A DNA stretch of 13,858 bases, from assembly GCA_014763515.1 (NCBI GenBank), contig JACXVH010000098.1:1-13858 (forward strand). Direction: 5' to 3'. How positions within the stretch are numbered: position 1 is the stretch's first letter; each line of letters begins with the position of its first letter. This document shows, in pieces, positions 1-7,920 of this stretch. The notes under the pieces are model-generated. The model had not been told where the DNA came from. It worked only from the letters and a program-made list of their open reading frames with translations, and did no database searches. The position numbers and the translations under genes were made by a program. This DNA is from Flavobacteriaceae bacterium (GTDB lineage: Bacteria > Bacteroidota > Bacteroidia > Flavobacteriales > Flavobacteriaceae).

Positions 1-2
1 AA

Positions 3-1169
3 TATTTCAAACAAAAGGAAGCCATTGACTACCAGGATGAAGAAACATTTTTGTCTGCCATCCTTGAAGAATTAAGAGAAGATTTAGAAGGCAATGCGGA
101 ATACATCAGAAATACAATAAAAGATTACGGTGAAAGTCTTGCAGCTACCAATCAAGTTGCTGGAGGTAAAGAAATGAGTGCCTATTCAAAAATTGACAAT
201 GTAATTCTTGAAGAAGCGGCACGTTCAAACCCTTTGGATTTATTGATTCCAATGACTAAAGCAACGGAAAGAATAATTATGGTTGGTGACCAAAATCAGC
301 TACCTCATCTACTGGAAGATGACATTGCAGAAGAAACTTCAACAAAACTTGCGGACAAATTCTTAACCACAGAAACCAGAAAGAAACTTGAAGAATCACT
401 TTTTGGAGTAATCTTTAAAAATCTTGGTGGTGCAAATCCAAAACGAACTATCACACTAACGGAACAATTTCGTATGCACCCATTTATTGGAGATTTTATC
501 AGTAAAGTTTATTACAGAGGTGAATTGAAAGCTGGAATGTCCAATCAGGCGGAATTAAAGAAACACAATTTGAGTCTAGCTTGGGCACAAGATAAGGTCG
601 CTGTTTTTTGTGATGTAAAGAAAGCACAGGGAATTGAAGAAAGTGGAAAAAGTAAATCACGAAAATCAGAGGCAGTTAGAATTGTTAAACTTTTAGACGA
701 GCTTAAAACCGACCCGAATTTTGAAAATTTAAGTGTCGGAATCATTACTTTTTATGCCAAACAGGTAGATGAAATTTTCCGTGAAGCCTCAAAAAAAGGA
801 TATACGGAGCAAAGGGCTGACGGAAGTTTTGAAATCACTCTTCCCTATCGTGAAACGAATGACGGCAGAGAAAAACTGAGAATTGGTTCTGTTGACTCTT
901 TTCAGGGAAAGGAATTTGATATAGTCATCTTGAGTACGGTACGTTCAAATACAATTAGCAGAACCCACGAAAACTATAAAAAGGTATTCGGCTTTTTAAC
1001 ACTTGAAAATCGTTTAAACGTTGCCTTTTCACGTTCCCAAAAACTTTTGATAGTGGTTGGGGATAGCGAAATGCTCTCTGATGACTTTGCAAAAGCCTAT
1101 GTTGAAGGTTTGCACGAGTTTTATACTAATCTTTCAACCGACAAACAGTATGGAAATAGAATACAATAA
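3..1169 (+). CDS. SF1 (Upf1/Dna2-like) helicase, C-terminal part, 5' end outside window
   Basis: The reading frame is open from base 3, so the gene begins before the window; the TTG at 51 is only an internal codon. About 388 residues are visible. They contain a motif II variant (EEAAR near 210-224, Glu replacing the usual first Asp), motif III (VGDQNQLPH near 280-306), the EQFRMHP block near 462-482, motif V with DSFQGKEFD near 894-920, and motif VI (NRLNVAFSRS near 1008-1037). This order is typical of the AAA_12 C-terminal half of Upf1/Dna2-type helicases, which unwind RNA or DNA using ATP. Walker A must lie upstream, so substrate and full architecture cannot be judged. The gene overlaps the next by 20 nt, making it the first visible member of the defence-like operon. 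Inferred role: nucleic-acid remodelling for the HEPN and McrB-like partners. Confidence 0.9.
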   Translation, partial: YFKQKEAIDYQDEETFLSAILEELREDLEGNAEYIRNTIKDYGESLAATNQVAGGKEMSAYSKIDNVILEEAARSNPLDLLIPMTKATERIIMVGDQNQLPHLLEDDIAEETSTKLADKFLTTETRKKLEESLFGVIFKNLGGANPKRTITLTEQFRMHPFIGDFISKVYYRGELKAGMSNQAELKKHNLSLAWAQDKVAVFCDVKKAQGIEESGKSKSRKSEAVRIVKLLDELKTDPNFENLSVGIITFYAKQVDEIFREASKKGYTEQRADGSFEITLPYRETNDGREKLRIGSVDSFQGKEFDIVILSTVRSNTISRTHENYKKVFGFLTLENRLNVAFSRSQKLLIVVGDSEMLSDDFAKAYVEGLHEFYTNLSTDKQYGNRIQ

Positions 1170-2652
1170 CATATATCACCATATTAAGCGAAGACCATCC
1201 AAGAAATACCTGATGGTCTCTATTCCACTTTATATGTATCGAGTGGAAACGAATGAATTTGAACACGGTTTAAATTTCTTTCAAAAGGTTGTATTGAAGT
1301 TTAAAGCAAAACCCAATATTAAAAATGAAACCATTGCTCTACTTACTGGGCTTGATGAAAAATTAATTGCAATGGTTTCGTCAGAATTACAAGGTAAAGG
1401 GCTGTTAAGTGAGTACGGTTCACTTAGCGAGAAAGGACGGGAAAAACTAAATGAAGTGGACGGTCTTATAGTTAATTCAGGAAAACGGAGAATTGGTTAT
1501 GTTTTTAAATACTTGAATCAGGACAAACTTTATCCATACTTCATTCAAAAAGTTGACCCAGCCGATATTTTAGAAGATATAGATCAACACCCCAAAATCG
1601 TAACAGGAACAAAAGGTGATGGTGAAGATTACACAGAACTTCCGTTTTTTATTGATGACTTGATTGTAAAAAAGCAAACTTTTAATAAGCCAACCGAACG
1701 AGAGGTCTTACAGCTTATTCAAAACTCTAACAGAAAAAGTGAGCAAAAACAAGAAGATGAAGAAAAAAATAACAAACTCTCCAAGCAACTTAGCATTCGT
1801 TTTTTAAAAGACCAACCAGAAATTGTTTGGGTGTGTACTTACATTTATTTGAAAGAAAACGAAGACGGATATTTTGATCCGGAATGGAGAATAGCTGACC
1901 CATTTGGTTTTGGTGATAGCATATCATTGAAATATTATATCTCCAAATTGGGAAATGAGAATCTAAACAAAAGCATTATTGGCAGATTTTCTGATGCTAA
2001 AACATTAGAAGGGAAAACTTTATCTCATTTTTATGAAATAATCAATAAACGAATAGAAGAAAAGTTATTGAGTGATTTTTCAATCGGGACAAAAACGCTT
2101 GACATCAATTTGCAGACTTACATTGAATCGGTTATAAAAAACATTATTCTTTTAGAGCAACAAAACTATAATGACCTTGATGCAAGTCTCTCACTTTCCC
2201 TAAACATTCAAAACGCTTTAGAAAATATTTTCAAGCAGGACAGAGAGCAAAGGAATTCCATTTATGAAATAGTTTACAGCGAGCTGGACAGGGATTTTGA
2301 AAAGAAAAAACGAAGTTTAATTGGCATTTACAGGCAAAAGCTGTTTTCCAGTATTACATTAGTTCCGCAGCCAATTATCAATGTTTGTAAGGGGAGTTTA
2401 GCAAGGGGAAATTCCCTATTGTCCTATGTGGCTTCATTTATCCTGACTTACAATTATGATAACAAATCAATTCTTTTTAAACTATTGAATAATCGCATTG
2501 ACCAAATTATTGAAATTGCTCAACTGCGAAATGAAAAAGGACACGGACAAACCGCATTAGAAAAAGAGTTGAGGCCTATTAGTAAAACAGAAGTTCTCAA
2601 ACATTACGACTTTTTTAAATCACTAATCAACGATTACTCAAACCTAAAATAA
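1150..2652 (+). CDS. Uncharacterised 500-aa protein with winged-helix-like N-terminus and C-terminal HEPN-type RNase motif
   Basis: I do not recognise the full-length family. I chose the ATG at 1150 because the upstream start at 1057 would overlap the helicase by more than 110 nt and encode an unrelated-looking extension; 1150 leaves a 20-nt overlap. Residues about 35-100 look like a winged helix: a helix, then GLDEKLIAMVSSEL, then GLLSEYGSLSEKGREKL, as in MarR-like folds. Residues about 195-215 are a charged, Lys/Glu/Gln-rich linker. The C-terminus carries R460-NEKG-H465, the R-x4-H signature of HEPN ribonucleases, in the expected place between two predicted helices (NNRIDQIIEIAQL before, EVLKHYDFFKSLIND after). 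HEPN nucleases cut RNA and are common in abortive-infection systems; R460 and H465 would be catalytic. Only 1 nt separates it from the next gene, implying co-expression. The HEPN call rests on a short motif and helix pattern. Confidence 0.85.
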   Translation: MEIEYNNIYHHIKRRPSKKYLMVSIPLYMYRVETNEFEHGLNFFQKVVLKFKAKPNIKNETIALLTGLDEKLIAMVSSELQGKGLLSEYGSLSEKGREKLNEVDGLIVNSGKRRIGYVFKYLNQDKLYPYFIQKVDPADILEDIDQHPKIVTGTKGDGEDYTELPFFIDDLIVKKQTFNKPTEREVLQLIQNSNRKSEQKQEDEEKNNKLSKQLSIRFLKDQPEIVWVCTYIYLKENEDGYFDPEWRIADPFGFGDSISLKYYISKLGNENLNKSIIGRFSDAKTLEGKTLSHFYEIINKRIEEKLLSDFSIGTKTLDINLQTYIESVIKNIILLEQQNYNDLDASLSLSLNIQNALENIFKQDREQRNSIYEIVYSELDRDFEKKKRSLIGIYRQKLFSSITLVPQPIINVCKGSLARGNSLLSYVASFILTYNYDNKSILFKLLNNRIDQIIEIAQLRNEKGHGQTALEKELRPISKTEVLKHYDFFKSLINDYSNLK

Positions 2653-2653
2653 G

Positions 2654-4966
2654 ATGAGCAAAAAGAATAAAAATAGGCAGCAGCCACACAATCAGAGTAA
2701 ACCAACTCCCACGGTTAAGCCAACATTAACCGATGACCAAAAATTGGAAATTGAGGTAAAAAAGGATGAATTGGAAAAGGACAATGTTCAACCAGTGGAA
2801 CAGTTAAGCTCCGAATCTGAAACAAAATTAAAAGAAGCCGAAGCCAAGGACGATTTAGGTAAGTATTGGAACTATGTAAAAGACATAAACAAAAAACTTG
2901 AAACCCTTGTAAATTCAGCCAAAGAAGAAAAGGAAAAAGCAACCCAACTGAAAGATGAGTTTGAAACTTCTAAAAAAGAAACCGAAACGATTAAAACCGA
3001 TTTAAAGAAAAAATTGGAGGACTACAATCGTAGAGAAAAAGAAGTAATTGAAAGAGAATTTGCTCTTGACAATGGTGAATATACAGGGGTTATCAGACGT
3101 TTATTAGATACAATACAAGACACCGAAAAAAAAGTTTTCACCGATACCGAAAATCTATTAAAAGAACTCTCAGCCTTCCATAAAACGAATCTTGAAGAAT
3201 TTTCAAAAAGTCTAATTTCTAATTCCGAGTTAGAGAAACAGATAAACGAGTTTAAAAAAGAAAAAAAGCGTTTTGAAATAGACAAAGCGGATTTTGAGGA
3301 CAATTTACGAGAAAAGTTTTCAAACCAATTAACTGAAAAAACAAAGGAATTAGAGCGTTTACAAAGAAAGTTCACTGCCATTGAGGAAGTGAACGCAAAA
3401 CTGAAACAAACATTTGAAGATTTAGAAAGTGCGTTTGATTCCACCGACCCACAGGAGATTCTAATGCAAAACTCATTTATGAAAGGTGAGATTGAGAACT
3501 TGAAAAGAGAATTGAATGAACGACCTGAACAATATGAGTTAGATGGCAAGCAAGCCAAAATAGAGGAACTACAAGCTAAGGTAACTGAGTTACAAGAGAA
3601 AATTAATGAAGAAGAACTTGTTAGGCTAAAAACTATTTTGAGTAATTCTGATACTTACATATTGGAAATTAATCAATTCAAGAGTCAAATCGAAAGTTCT
3701 AAGGTGCGTGAAGCATCACTCAAAAAAACGATTGATGATTTATCTGTAACTATTGACCAACTCAAAGGCGAATCACTGAAAAAGGCTGACGCTTTTGAGT
3801 TCGCAAAGAAATGTGATGCTGACAAAGAACATCTTGGCAAGAAACATTTAGACGTAAATGCGAAACAACCAACAGACTTAAAAACTTTGGCAAGTTACGT
3901 TCAGCAATGGATGGCCTTTAAATCTGACAAACCATTTTATTATGACCTAAATACAATTCGCATTTTCCTTGCAGGACTTCATATGTCTCCCATCTCAATA
4001 TTGCAAGGCATTAGTGGCACCGGTAAAACAAGTTTGCCACGTGAATTTGCAAAGGCATTGCTTTCAGATTCCAACTATGTTGAGTTAGACTCCGATAATC
4101 AAAACAAAGCCCCATATCGCATTTGTGCAGTTCAATCAGGTTGGAGGGACAATATGGATTTAATGGGTTATTACAATTCATTTGAACACAAATACAAGGA
4201 AACAGATTTTTTTAAAGCCCTTTATGTAGCTAATCAGCCAAAATATACGAACACTTTGTTTCTGATAATCCTTGATGAAATGAACCTTTCAAGACCAGAG
4301 CATTATTTTGCCGACTTTTTATCGTTATTGGAACAATCGCCAAGCGAAAGATATATCAGTTTAACCAACACCCCGAAAGAAGTCCTTCCTGAACTGGTAA
4401 TTGGTGGTAAATTGAAAATACCCGAGAACGTTCGTTTTATTGGAACAGCAAATCACGATGAAACGACTTTGGAATTTGCACCAAAAACATATGACCGTTC
4501 CAACCTAATGGAAATGCCTAAAAACTACACAAAAGTTGTAAGACAAGAAAATGAGATTGAACCCTTAAATATTACCTATAAATGGTTAAATGAACAATTT
4601 TTAAAAGCCGAGAAAAAGCATAATGATTCTTTTTCCAAATTTCACACATTTATTAATTCTGATGATATGAAAATTCTTTCAATGGATAAAGGAATTGGCG
4701 TTGGGAATCGTTTAGAGTATCAAGCAGAAAAATTTATTGGTGTTTTTGTAGAATCTGGAACTCAAAAGGAACAAGATATTGCCATCGCAACCGATCATTT
4801 GATTACAAGCAGATTATTCAGAACACTAAAAAACCGTTATGATTTGGACAAAACCAATCTTACAAAATTCAAGGAGGAATATGTAAAACTTTTTGAAAAG
4901 ACATTTAACAATCAAAAACCACGTTTCACAATTGACCTTTTAGATACGGAAATAAGTAAGAAGTAA
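2654..4966 (+). CDS. Coiled-coil McrB-like AAA+ NTPase
   Basis: This 770-aa protein has three parts. Residues 1-25 are a Lys/Gln/Pro-rich disordered start. Residues about 30-385 are almost unbroken Lys/Glu/Leu heptad-like sequence, predicted coiled coil. Residues about 415-770 are an AAA+ motor with Walker A GISGTGKTS (452-460), Walker B LIILDEMN (D541, E542) followed by LSRPEHYFADFL, a sensor-like GTANHDETT (597-605), and D614-R615 as the likely arginine-finger region. The DEMN-x-x-RPE pattern is characteristic of the McrB branch. McrB is a GTPase that drives McrC nucleases; here the MNxxD GTP-recognition motif reads ANHDE, so nucleotide preference is uncertain. The coil may be a scaffold or sensor, as proposed for CoCoNuT CnuB proteins. 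Its TAA stop overlaps the ATG of the DUF2357 gene (TAATG), suggesting translational coupling with its presumed partner. Confidence 0.92.
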   Translation: MSKKNKNRQQPHNQSKPTPTVKPTLTDDQKLEIEVKKDELEKDNVQPVEQLSSESETKLKEAEAKDDLGKYWNYVKDINKKLETLVNSAKEEKEKATQLKDEFETSKKETETIKTDLKKKLEDYNRREKEVIEREFALDNGEYTGVIRRLLDTIQDTEKKVFTDTENLLKELSAFHKTNLEEFSKSLISNSELEKQINEFKKEKKRFEIDKADFEDNLREKFSNQLTEKTKELERLQRKFTAIEEVNAKLKQTFEDLESAFDSTDPQEILMQNSFMKGEIENLKRELNERPEQYELDGKQAKIEELQAKVTELQEKINEEELVRLKTILSNSDTYILEINQFKSQIESSKVREASLKKTIDDLSVTIDQLKGESLKKADAFEFAKKCDADKEHLGKKHLDVNAKQPTDLKTLASYVQQWMAFKSDKPFYYDLNTIRIFLAGLHMSPISILQGISGTGKTSLPREFAKALLSDSNYVELDSDNQNKAPYRICAVQSGWRDNMDLMGYYNSFEHKYKETDFFKALYVANQPKYTNTLFLIILDEMNLSRPEHYFADFLSLLEQSPSERYISLTNTPKEVLPELVIGGKLKIPENVRFIGTANHDETTLEFAPKTYDRSNLMEMPKNYTKVVRQENEIEPLNITYKWLNEQFLKAEKKHNDSFSKFHTFINSDDMKILSMDKGIGVGNRLEYQAEKFIGVFVESGTQKEQDIAIATDHLITSRLFRTLKNRYDLDKTNLTKFKEEYVKLFEKTFNNQKPRFTIDLLDTEISKK

Positions 4967-5334
4967 TGATGCTATTTGACAGATATACAGGCAAAACAGT
5001 TTCTGAAAAAGAAATACCAAATCAAATTGACTTTGGCAGATATTGTTTTGCTGACAATGGAAAAGATATCACCTACTCTAACTTTCCAACCAATAAGGCT
5101 ATTAAACAAGATTTGCTTTTGGACAAAAACAAAAGCATTCAGGATATATTTATCGACATTGCGGTTGATGTAGAAAAGTCAAAACCGAACGAATTTAATG
5201 TAGTTCCATTAATTTATCAAAAGCAAAACGAATTCCATCGAAAAGTTATCAATACTTGGCTTCACATACAGAAGATTGGGTTCATAAAAGCATTGTCAGT
5301 TTCAAGCCAAGCAGAATTTTACACGAAGAATTAG
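4966..5334 (+). CDS. N-terminal fragment of the split DUF2357/McrC-like gene
   Basis: This open frame of 122 codons starts at the ATG that overlaps the TAA of the AAA gene (a second ATG follows at 4969). It begins MMLFDRYTGKTVSEKEIPNQ and has no motif that I recognise. Sequence up to about NTWL (to about 5262) fits the N-terminal part of a DUF2357 protein. The residues after that (HIQKIGFIKALS and on) probably come from reading out of frame, so the last 20-25 residues are likely not native. If translated as is, the product would be a short peptide without the DUF2357 core. Confidence 0.5.
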   Translation: MMLFDRYTGKTVSEKEIPNQIDFGRYCFADNGKDITYSNFPTNKAIKQDLLLDKNKSIQDIFIDIAVDVEKSKPNEFNVVPLIYQKQNEFHRKVINTWLHIQKIGFIKALSVSSQAEFYTKN

Positions 5335-6671
5335 ACCTAAATTTTGATATTTATGAGAATCAACTTTGCGTGACCTTAGTTCAACGTTGTCTTGTTTATC
5401 TTAATTCACGTTTAAAGGAAATTCAGGACATAAAGTCGTTTCTAAACGACTACGAAAAACTTTTAAAAAATCGCAACGACCAAAATAGCTGGTACAAAAA
5501 AACAGAAAGAAATCTGAGATTGATTGGTGCTGTGTATGATGATGAAAACTATCGTGGCTCATCCCAAGACGGAGCAACATTAAGCGAAACTGAAAATGTT
5601 TTAAATCAGATTCAGAAAAGATTACAGTTGCTTCAAAAGTCAGACCTCTTTGATTTAGTAAATAAACGAGCATTGCAATCAATTGCATTGAAAAACACGA
5701 ACGTATTGGTAAATCATAAGCACTACAGATACGTAAAAACACTCTGGATTGAGCTTGATAAAGTAAAACCCGGAAAAAGTGATTCTGAAAAACTAAAACA
5801 CGAACAAGATGTAATAAACGGACTTAGACAATATGCAAAAAGCATTATTGCCTACACACTAAAAGATGCTTTGAACTACGAATTGAAAGGGACTTATCAA
5901 AGATTTTCAGGCGAACATCTTTTTTATGATACTGTTGTGTTAGCAGAAGATAAGAATGTATTCAAGATAAGAATTGGTAGGTTTGAAAAGAGAATCATTG
6001 TTATTGCAAACGAGCCGGAGAACACAAGAGAACAAATTGAGTTTTTAAAGAAAAACAATACCTGTCTATTTTATTATTCCGAAAACCCTATCAATAAAAT
6101 TCTGCAAACTATTTCTATAAATCCATTAGACCCAGACACCATTGAACGGGCAGGAACCTTTATTAAGAAGTTTTTATTGAGTTCATACAATGAAAACTTA
6201 AAACGCAGCTATAAGTTCCCACAACTGTTAAAATATTATGTCAAATATATACCTCATAACCAGGTAAGTTTCAACACTTCTGACTACACATTTTCATTCC
6301 ACTCTTATCCTAAATCAGAATTAAAAGAGGATGATATAAAGAAACAGTTTGAAACCGACACTTTGTTTGCCAAGAAAAGCAGGCCTGATAAAAACAACAT
6401 TTTTAAAGAATTATCTAATCTTATCAACGAAATAAACCAAAGAGCAGAAGACCTTAAAAATAAGTATTTACATTGTTTTAGTTGCGGAGAAGCATTTCAA
6501 TCATACATCATAACTGAATTGAACTATATGAAATGTTCTTGTTGCAATGCATTATATGAAAACTCATCCGAAAAAGAAATAACCTTAAAGATAGATGATG
6601 CCCGATACAGTTCTTTAGCAAACAAAGAATTTGGAATGGATTATATTTCATTTAATACACAAGAATTATGA
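5256..6671 (+). CDS. Main fragment of DUF2357/McrC-like protein with C-terminal zinc ribbon
   Basis: This frame holds most of the protein. The first start codon in it is a TTG at 5256, but the frame is open from 5199 and the TTG is probably only a codon. The conserved block PSRILHEELDLNFDIYENQL is near 5307-5366. A helical segment follows, rich in Lys, Glu and Leu (about 5400-5870). The end carries CFSC-x16-CSCC (6474-6545), a CxxC/CxxC zinc ribbon. DUF2357 proteins act as the McrC-like partner of McrB-type motors and often carry a PD-(D/E)xK nuclease. I do not see a clear D...(D/E)xK set here; the nearest strand-like stretch (YDTVVLAEDKNVFKIRIG, about 5926-5979) lacks it. The partner may therefore be a non-nuclease adaptor, with cleavage left to the HEPN protein. 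That is inference. Confidence 0.7.
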   Translation: MASHTEDWVHKSIVSFKPSRILHEELDLNFDIYENQLCVTLVQRCLVYLNSRLKEIQDIKSFLNDYEKLLKNRNDQNSWYKKTERNLRLIGAVYDDENYRGSSQDGATLSETENVLNQIQKRLQLLQKSDLFDLVNKRALQSIALKNTNVLVNHKHYRYVKTLWIELDKVKPGKSDSEKLKHEQDVINGLRQYAKSIIAYTLKDALNYELKGTYQRFSGEHLFYDTVVLAEDKNVFKIRIGRFEKRIIVIANEPENTREQIEFLKKNNTCLFYYSENPINKILQTISINPLDPDTIERAGTFIKKFLLSSYNENLKRSYKFPQLLKYYVKYIPHNQVSFNTSDYTFSFHSYPKSELKEDDIKKQFETDTLFAKKSRPDKNNIFKELSNLINEINQRAEDLKNKYLHCFSCGEAFQSYIITELNYMKCSCCNALYENSSEKEITLKIDDARYSSLANKEFGMDYISFNTQEL

Positions 6672-7687
6672 GCATTAATAAAAACGCATACTTGAGATAC
6701 CAAGTGTTGGACAAATGTTTCAGCAACAAGTATCGTATGTTTTTTATTGACGATTTACTTGATGAAGTAAATAAAGCATTGGAAGAATTCAATGGCGATG
6801 GTTCAAAAGTTGAAAGAAGACAGCTCTTTGATGATATTAAATTTATGGAAAGCGAGGCGGGATTTTCCATTCCACTTGAAAGGATTCGTCAAGGCAAAAA
6901 ACTTTACTACAGATACAGCGAAATAGATTTTAGTATTCAAAATCAGAAAATCAGTGATGATGAAATTGAAACGATAAACTCTGCACTTATGGTTTTACTA
7001 CGTTTCAGGGGCATTCCGCAATTCGAATGGGTAAATGAAATATTTCCCAAACTACAATCTTCATTTCAAGATAAAGAACCAACTGAAGTTATCAGTTTTG
7101 ACCAAAATGAATATTTGGTTGGCTTAGACAAATTGCCAACACTATACAAAAGCATTACAAACAAATCGGCTTTAAACATCGAATACCAGTCATTCAAGGA
7201 AACTGAACCAAAACAACTGCTTATTCACCCGTATTATCTCAAACAATTCAATAAACGTTGGTTTTTGTTTGGCTTAAACAACAAAGACAAACTTATTTAT
7301 AATCTGCCATTAGACAGAATTAAAAGTATTTCTCAAAGTTCTGAGAAATACATAGAAAACACAACGCTGGACTTCAAAGACTACTTTGAAGATATTATTG
7401 GCGTGAGCTTTACACCAAACGAAAAGCCAATAAAAATCAAGCTAAAAATTAACAATGAAGTTACTCCATACATCCTGACAAAACCTTTACACGGTTCGCA
7501 GAAAAAGACAGTAACAAAATCAGACGGAACAATAATTGAAATTGAAGTAATCCCAAATATAGAACTAATACAACTAATTCTTTCCTATGGAGACGGAATA
7601 GAAGTAATTTCACCAGAGAGTTTTAGAGACCAAATGAAAAAGGTAATTGACAATATGAATAGAAAATATCAAGAGACAACAAAATGA
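6668..7687 (+). CDS. WYL-domain transcriptional regulator
   Basis: The 339-aa product has the standard WYL regulator layout. Residues about 5-85 form a winged-helix DNA-binding region (ending in FSIPLERIRQGKKLYYRYSE). Residues about 160-222 are the WYL domain, with IEYQSF, HPYYLKQFNKRWFLFGL and PLDRIKSI, the usual ligand-binding strands. Residues about 250-335 are a WCX-type C-terminal extension ending in YGDGIEVISPESFRDQMKKV. WYL regulators commonly repress defence operons and are thought to sense nucleic acids or nucleotides. The ATG overlaps the TGA of the DUF2357 gene (ATGA), so it is made with the operon and is probably autoregulatory. The operator would be at the operon promoter outside the window. 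No recognition helix sequence specificity can be read from this. Confidence 0.92.
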   Translation: MSINKNAYLRYQVLDKCFSNKYRMFFIDDLLDEVNKALEEFNGDGSKVERRQLFDDIKFMESEAGFSIPLERIRQGKKLYYRYSEIDFSIQNQKISDDEIETINSALMVLLRFRGIPQFEWVNEIFPKLQSSFQDKEPTEVISFDQNEYLVGLDKLPTLYKSITNKSALNIEYQSFKETEPKQLLIHPYYLKQFNKRWFLFGLNNKDKLIYNLPLDRIKSISQSSEKYIENTTLDFKDYFEDIIGVSFTPNEKPIKIKLKINNEVTPYILTKPLHGSQKKTVTKSDGTIIEIEVIPNIELIQLILSYGDGIEVISPESFRDQMKKVIDNMNRKYQETTK

Positions 7688-7703
7688 TGAAACTCCTACG
7701 CAC

Positions 7704-7779
7704 AAAAGCACACACATTACCAAGTCGCACAAGCCGACACTCAAGCCAAAACTTGGCAAAGAGTGTGCTTTTCCCGACC
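7704..7779 (+). repeat. Intergenic hairpin repeat, copy 1
   Basis: The outer arms aaaagcacac (7704-7713) and gtgtgctttt (7763-7772) are complementary, with inner short arms accaagt/acttggc around a loop containing gcacaagccgac. The element aligns over about 75 nt with 12478-12553 in the same orientation (shared blocks include cgcac-agcc, gccaaaa and caaagagt/aaaagagt). It sits 17 nt past the WYL gene and could act as a 3'-end structure, but the loop is long and there is no U-tract directly after a compact stem, so a Rho-independent terminator is not clearly supported. Confidence 0.6.
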
Positions 7780-7920
7780 CAAGAAGAAATTCAATTTTTT
7801 TCTCCCTCCCTTCTGAAAAAATTAAAACACCCAACACGCAAACCAGCCCGACAAAGACACGTAAATGCAACAACAACAATTGTTTACAGTCACGATGGAC
7901 AAGAACACCAACTGGTAACA

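Larger units (their letters stand above)
4966..6671 (+). pseudogene. DUF2357/McrC-like partner protein, split by a frameshift near 5256-5285
   Basis: Two adjacent ORFs make one protein of about 567 residues if joined by a -1 frame change. The first frame (from 4966) runs to a stop at 5332-5334. The second is open from 5199, just after a TAA, to 6671. The family-like block PSRILHEELDLNFDIYENQL, typical of DUF2357 proteins that pair with McrB-like motors, lies only in the second frame, while the good operon start lies only in the first. Reading frame one to NTWL and frame two from HTEDW gives a continuous sequence, as if one base were missing between about 5259 and 5265. No -1 slippery heptamer in the right frame is visible there. 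Either the gene is a recent pseudogene or the base was lost in sequencing or assembly. It overlaps the AAA gene by 1 nt and the WYL gene by 4 nt. Confidence 0.75.

Noticed and set aside
1057..1149. Upstream start for the HEPN-type protein gene
   Set aside because: It would read out of frame through conserved helicase sequence for over 90 nt; the ATG at 1150 gives an ordinary short overlap.
3022..3558. 178-codon open frame on the minus strand inside the coiled-coil gene
   Set aside because: It is antisense to a Lys/Glu-rich coiled coil and gives a Ser/Phe/Asn-rich product with no motif, a usual shadow of such sequence.
5199..5334. Programmed -1 ribosomal frameshift in the DUF2357 gene
   Set aside because: No X-XXY-YYZ heptamer in the incoming frame and no obvious downstream stem are visible; a mutation or missing base is simpler.
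7704..7779. Rho-independent terminator after the WYL gene
   Set aside because: The stem has a loop of about 50 nt with only short inner pairing and is not followed directly by a compact U-tract, so I call it a repeat only.
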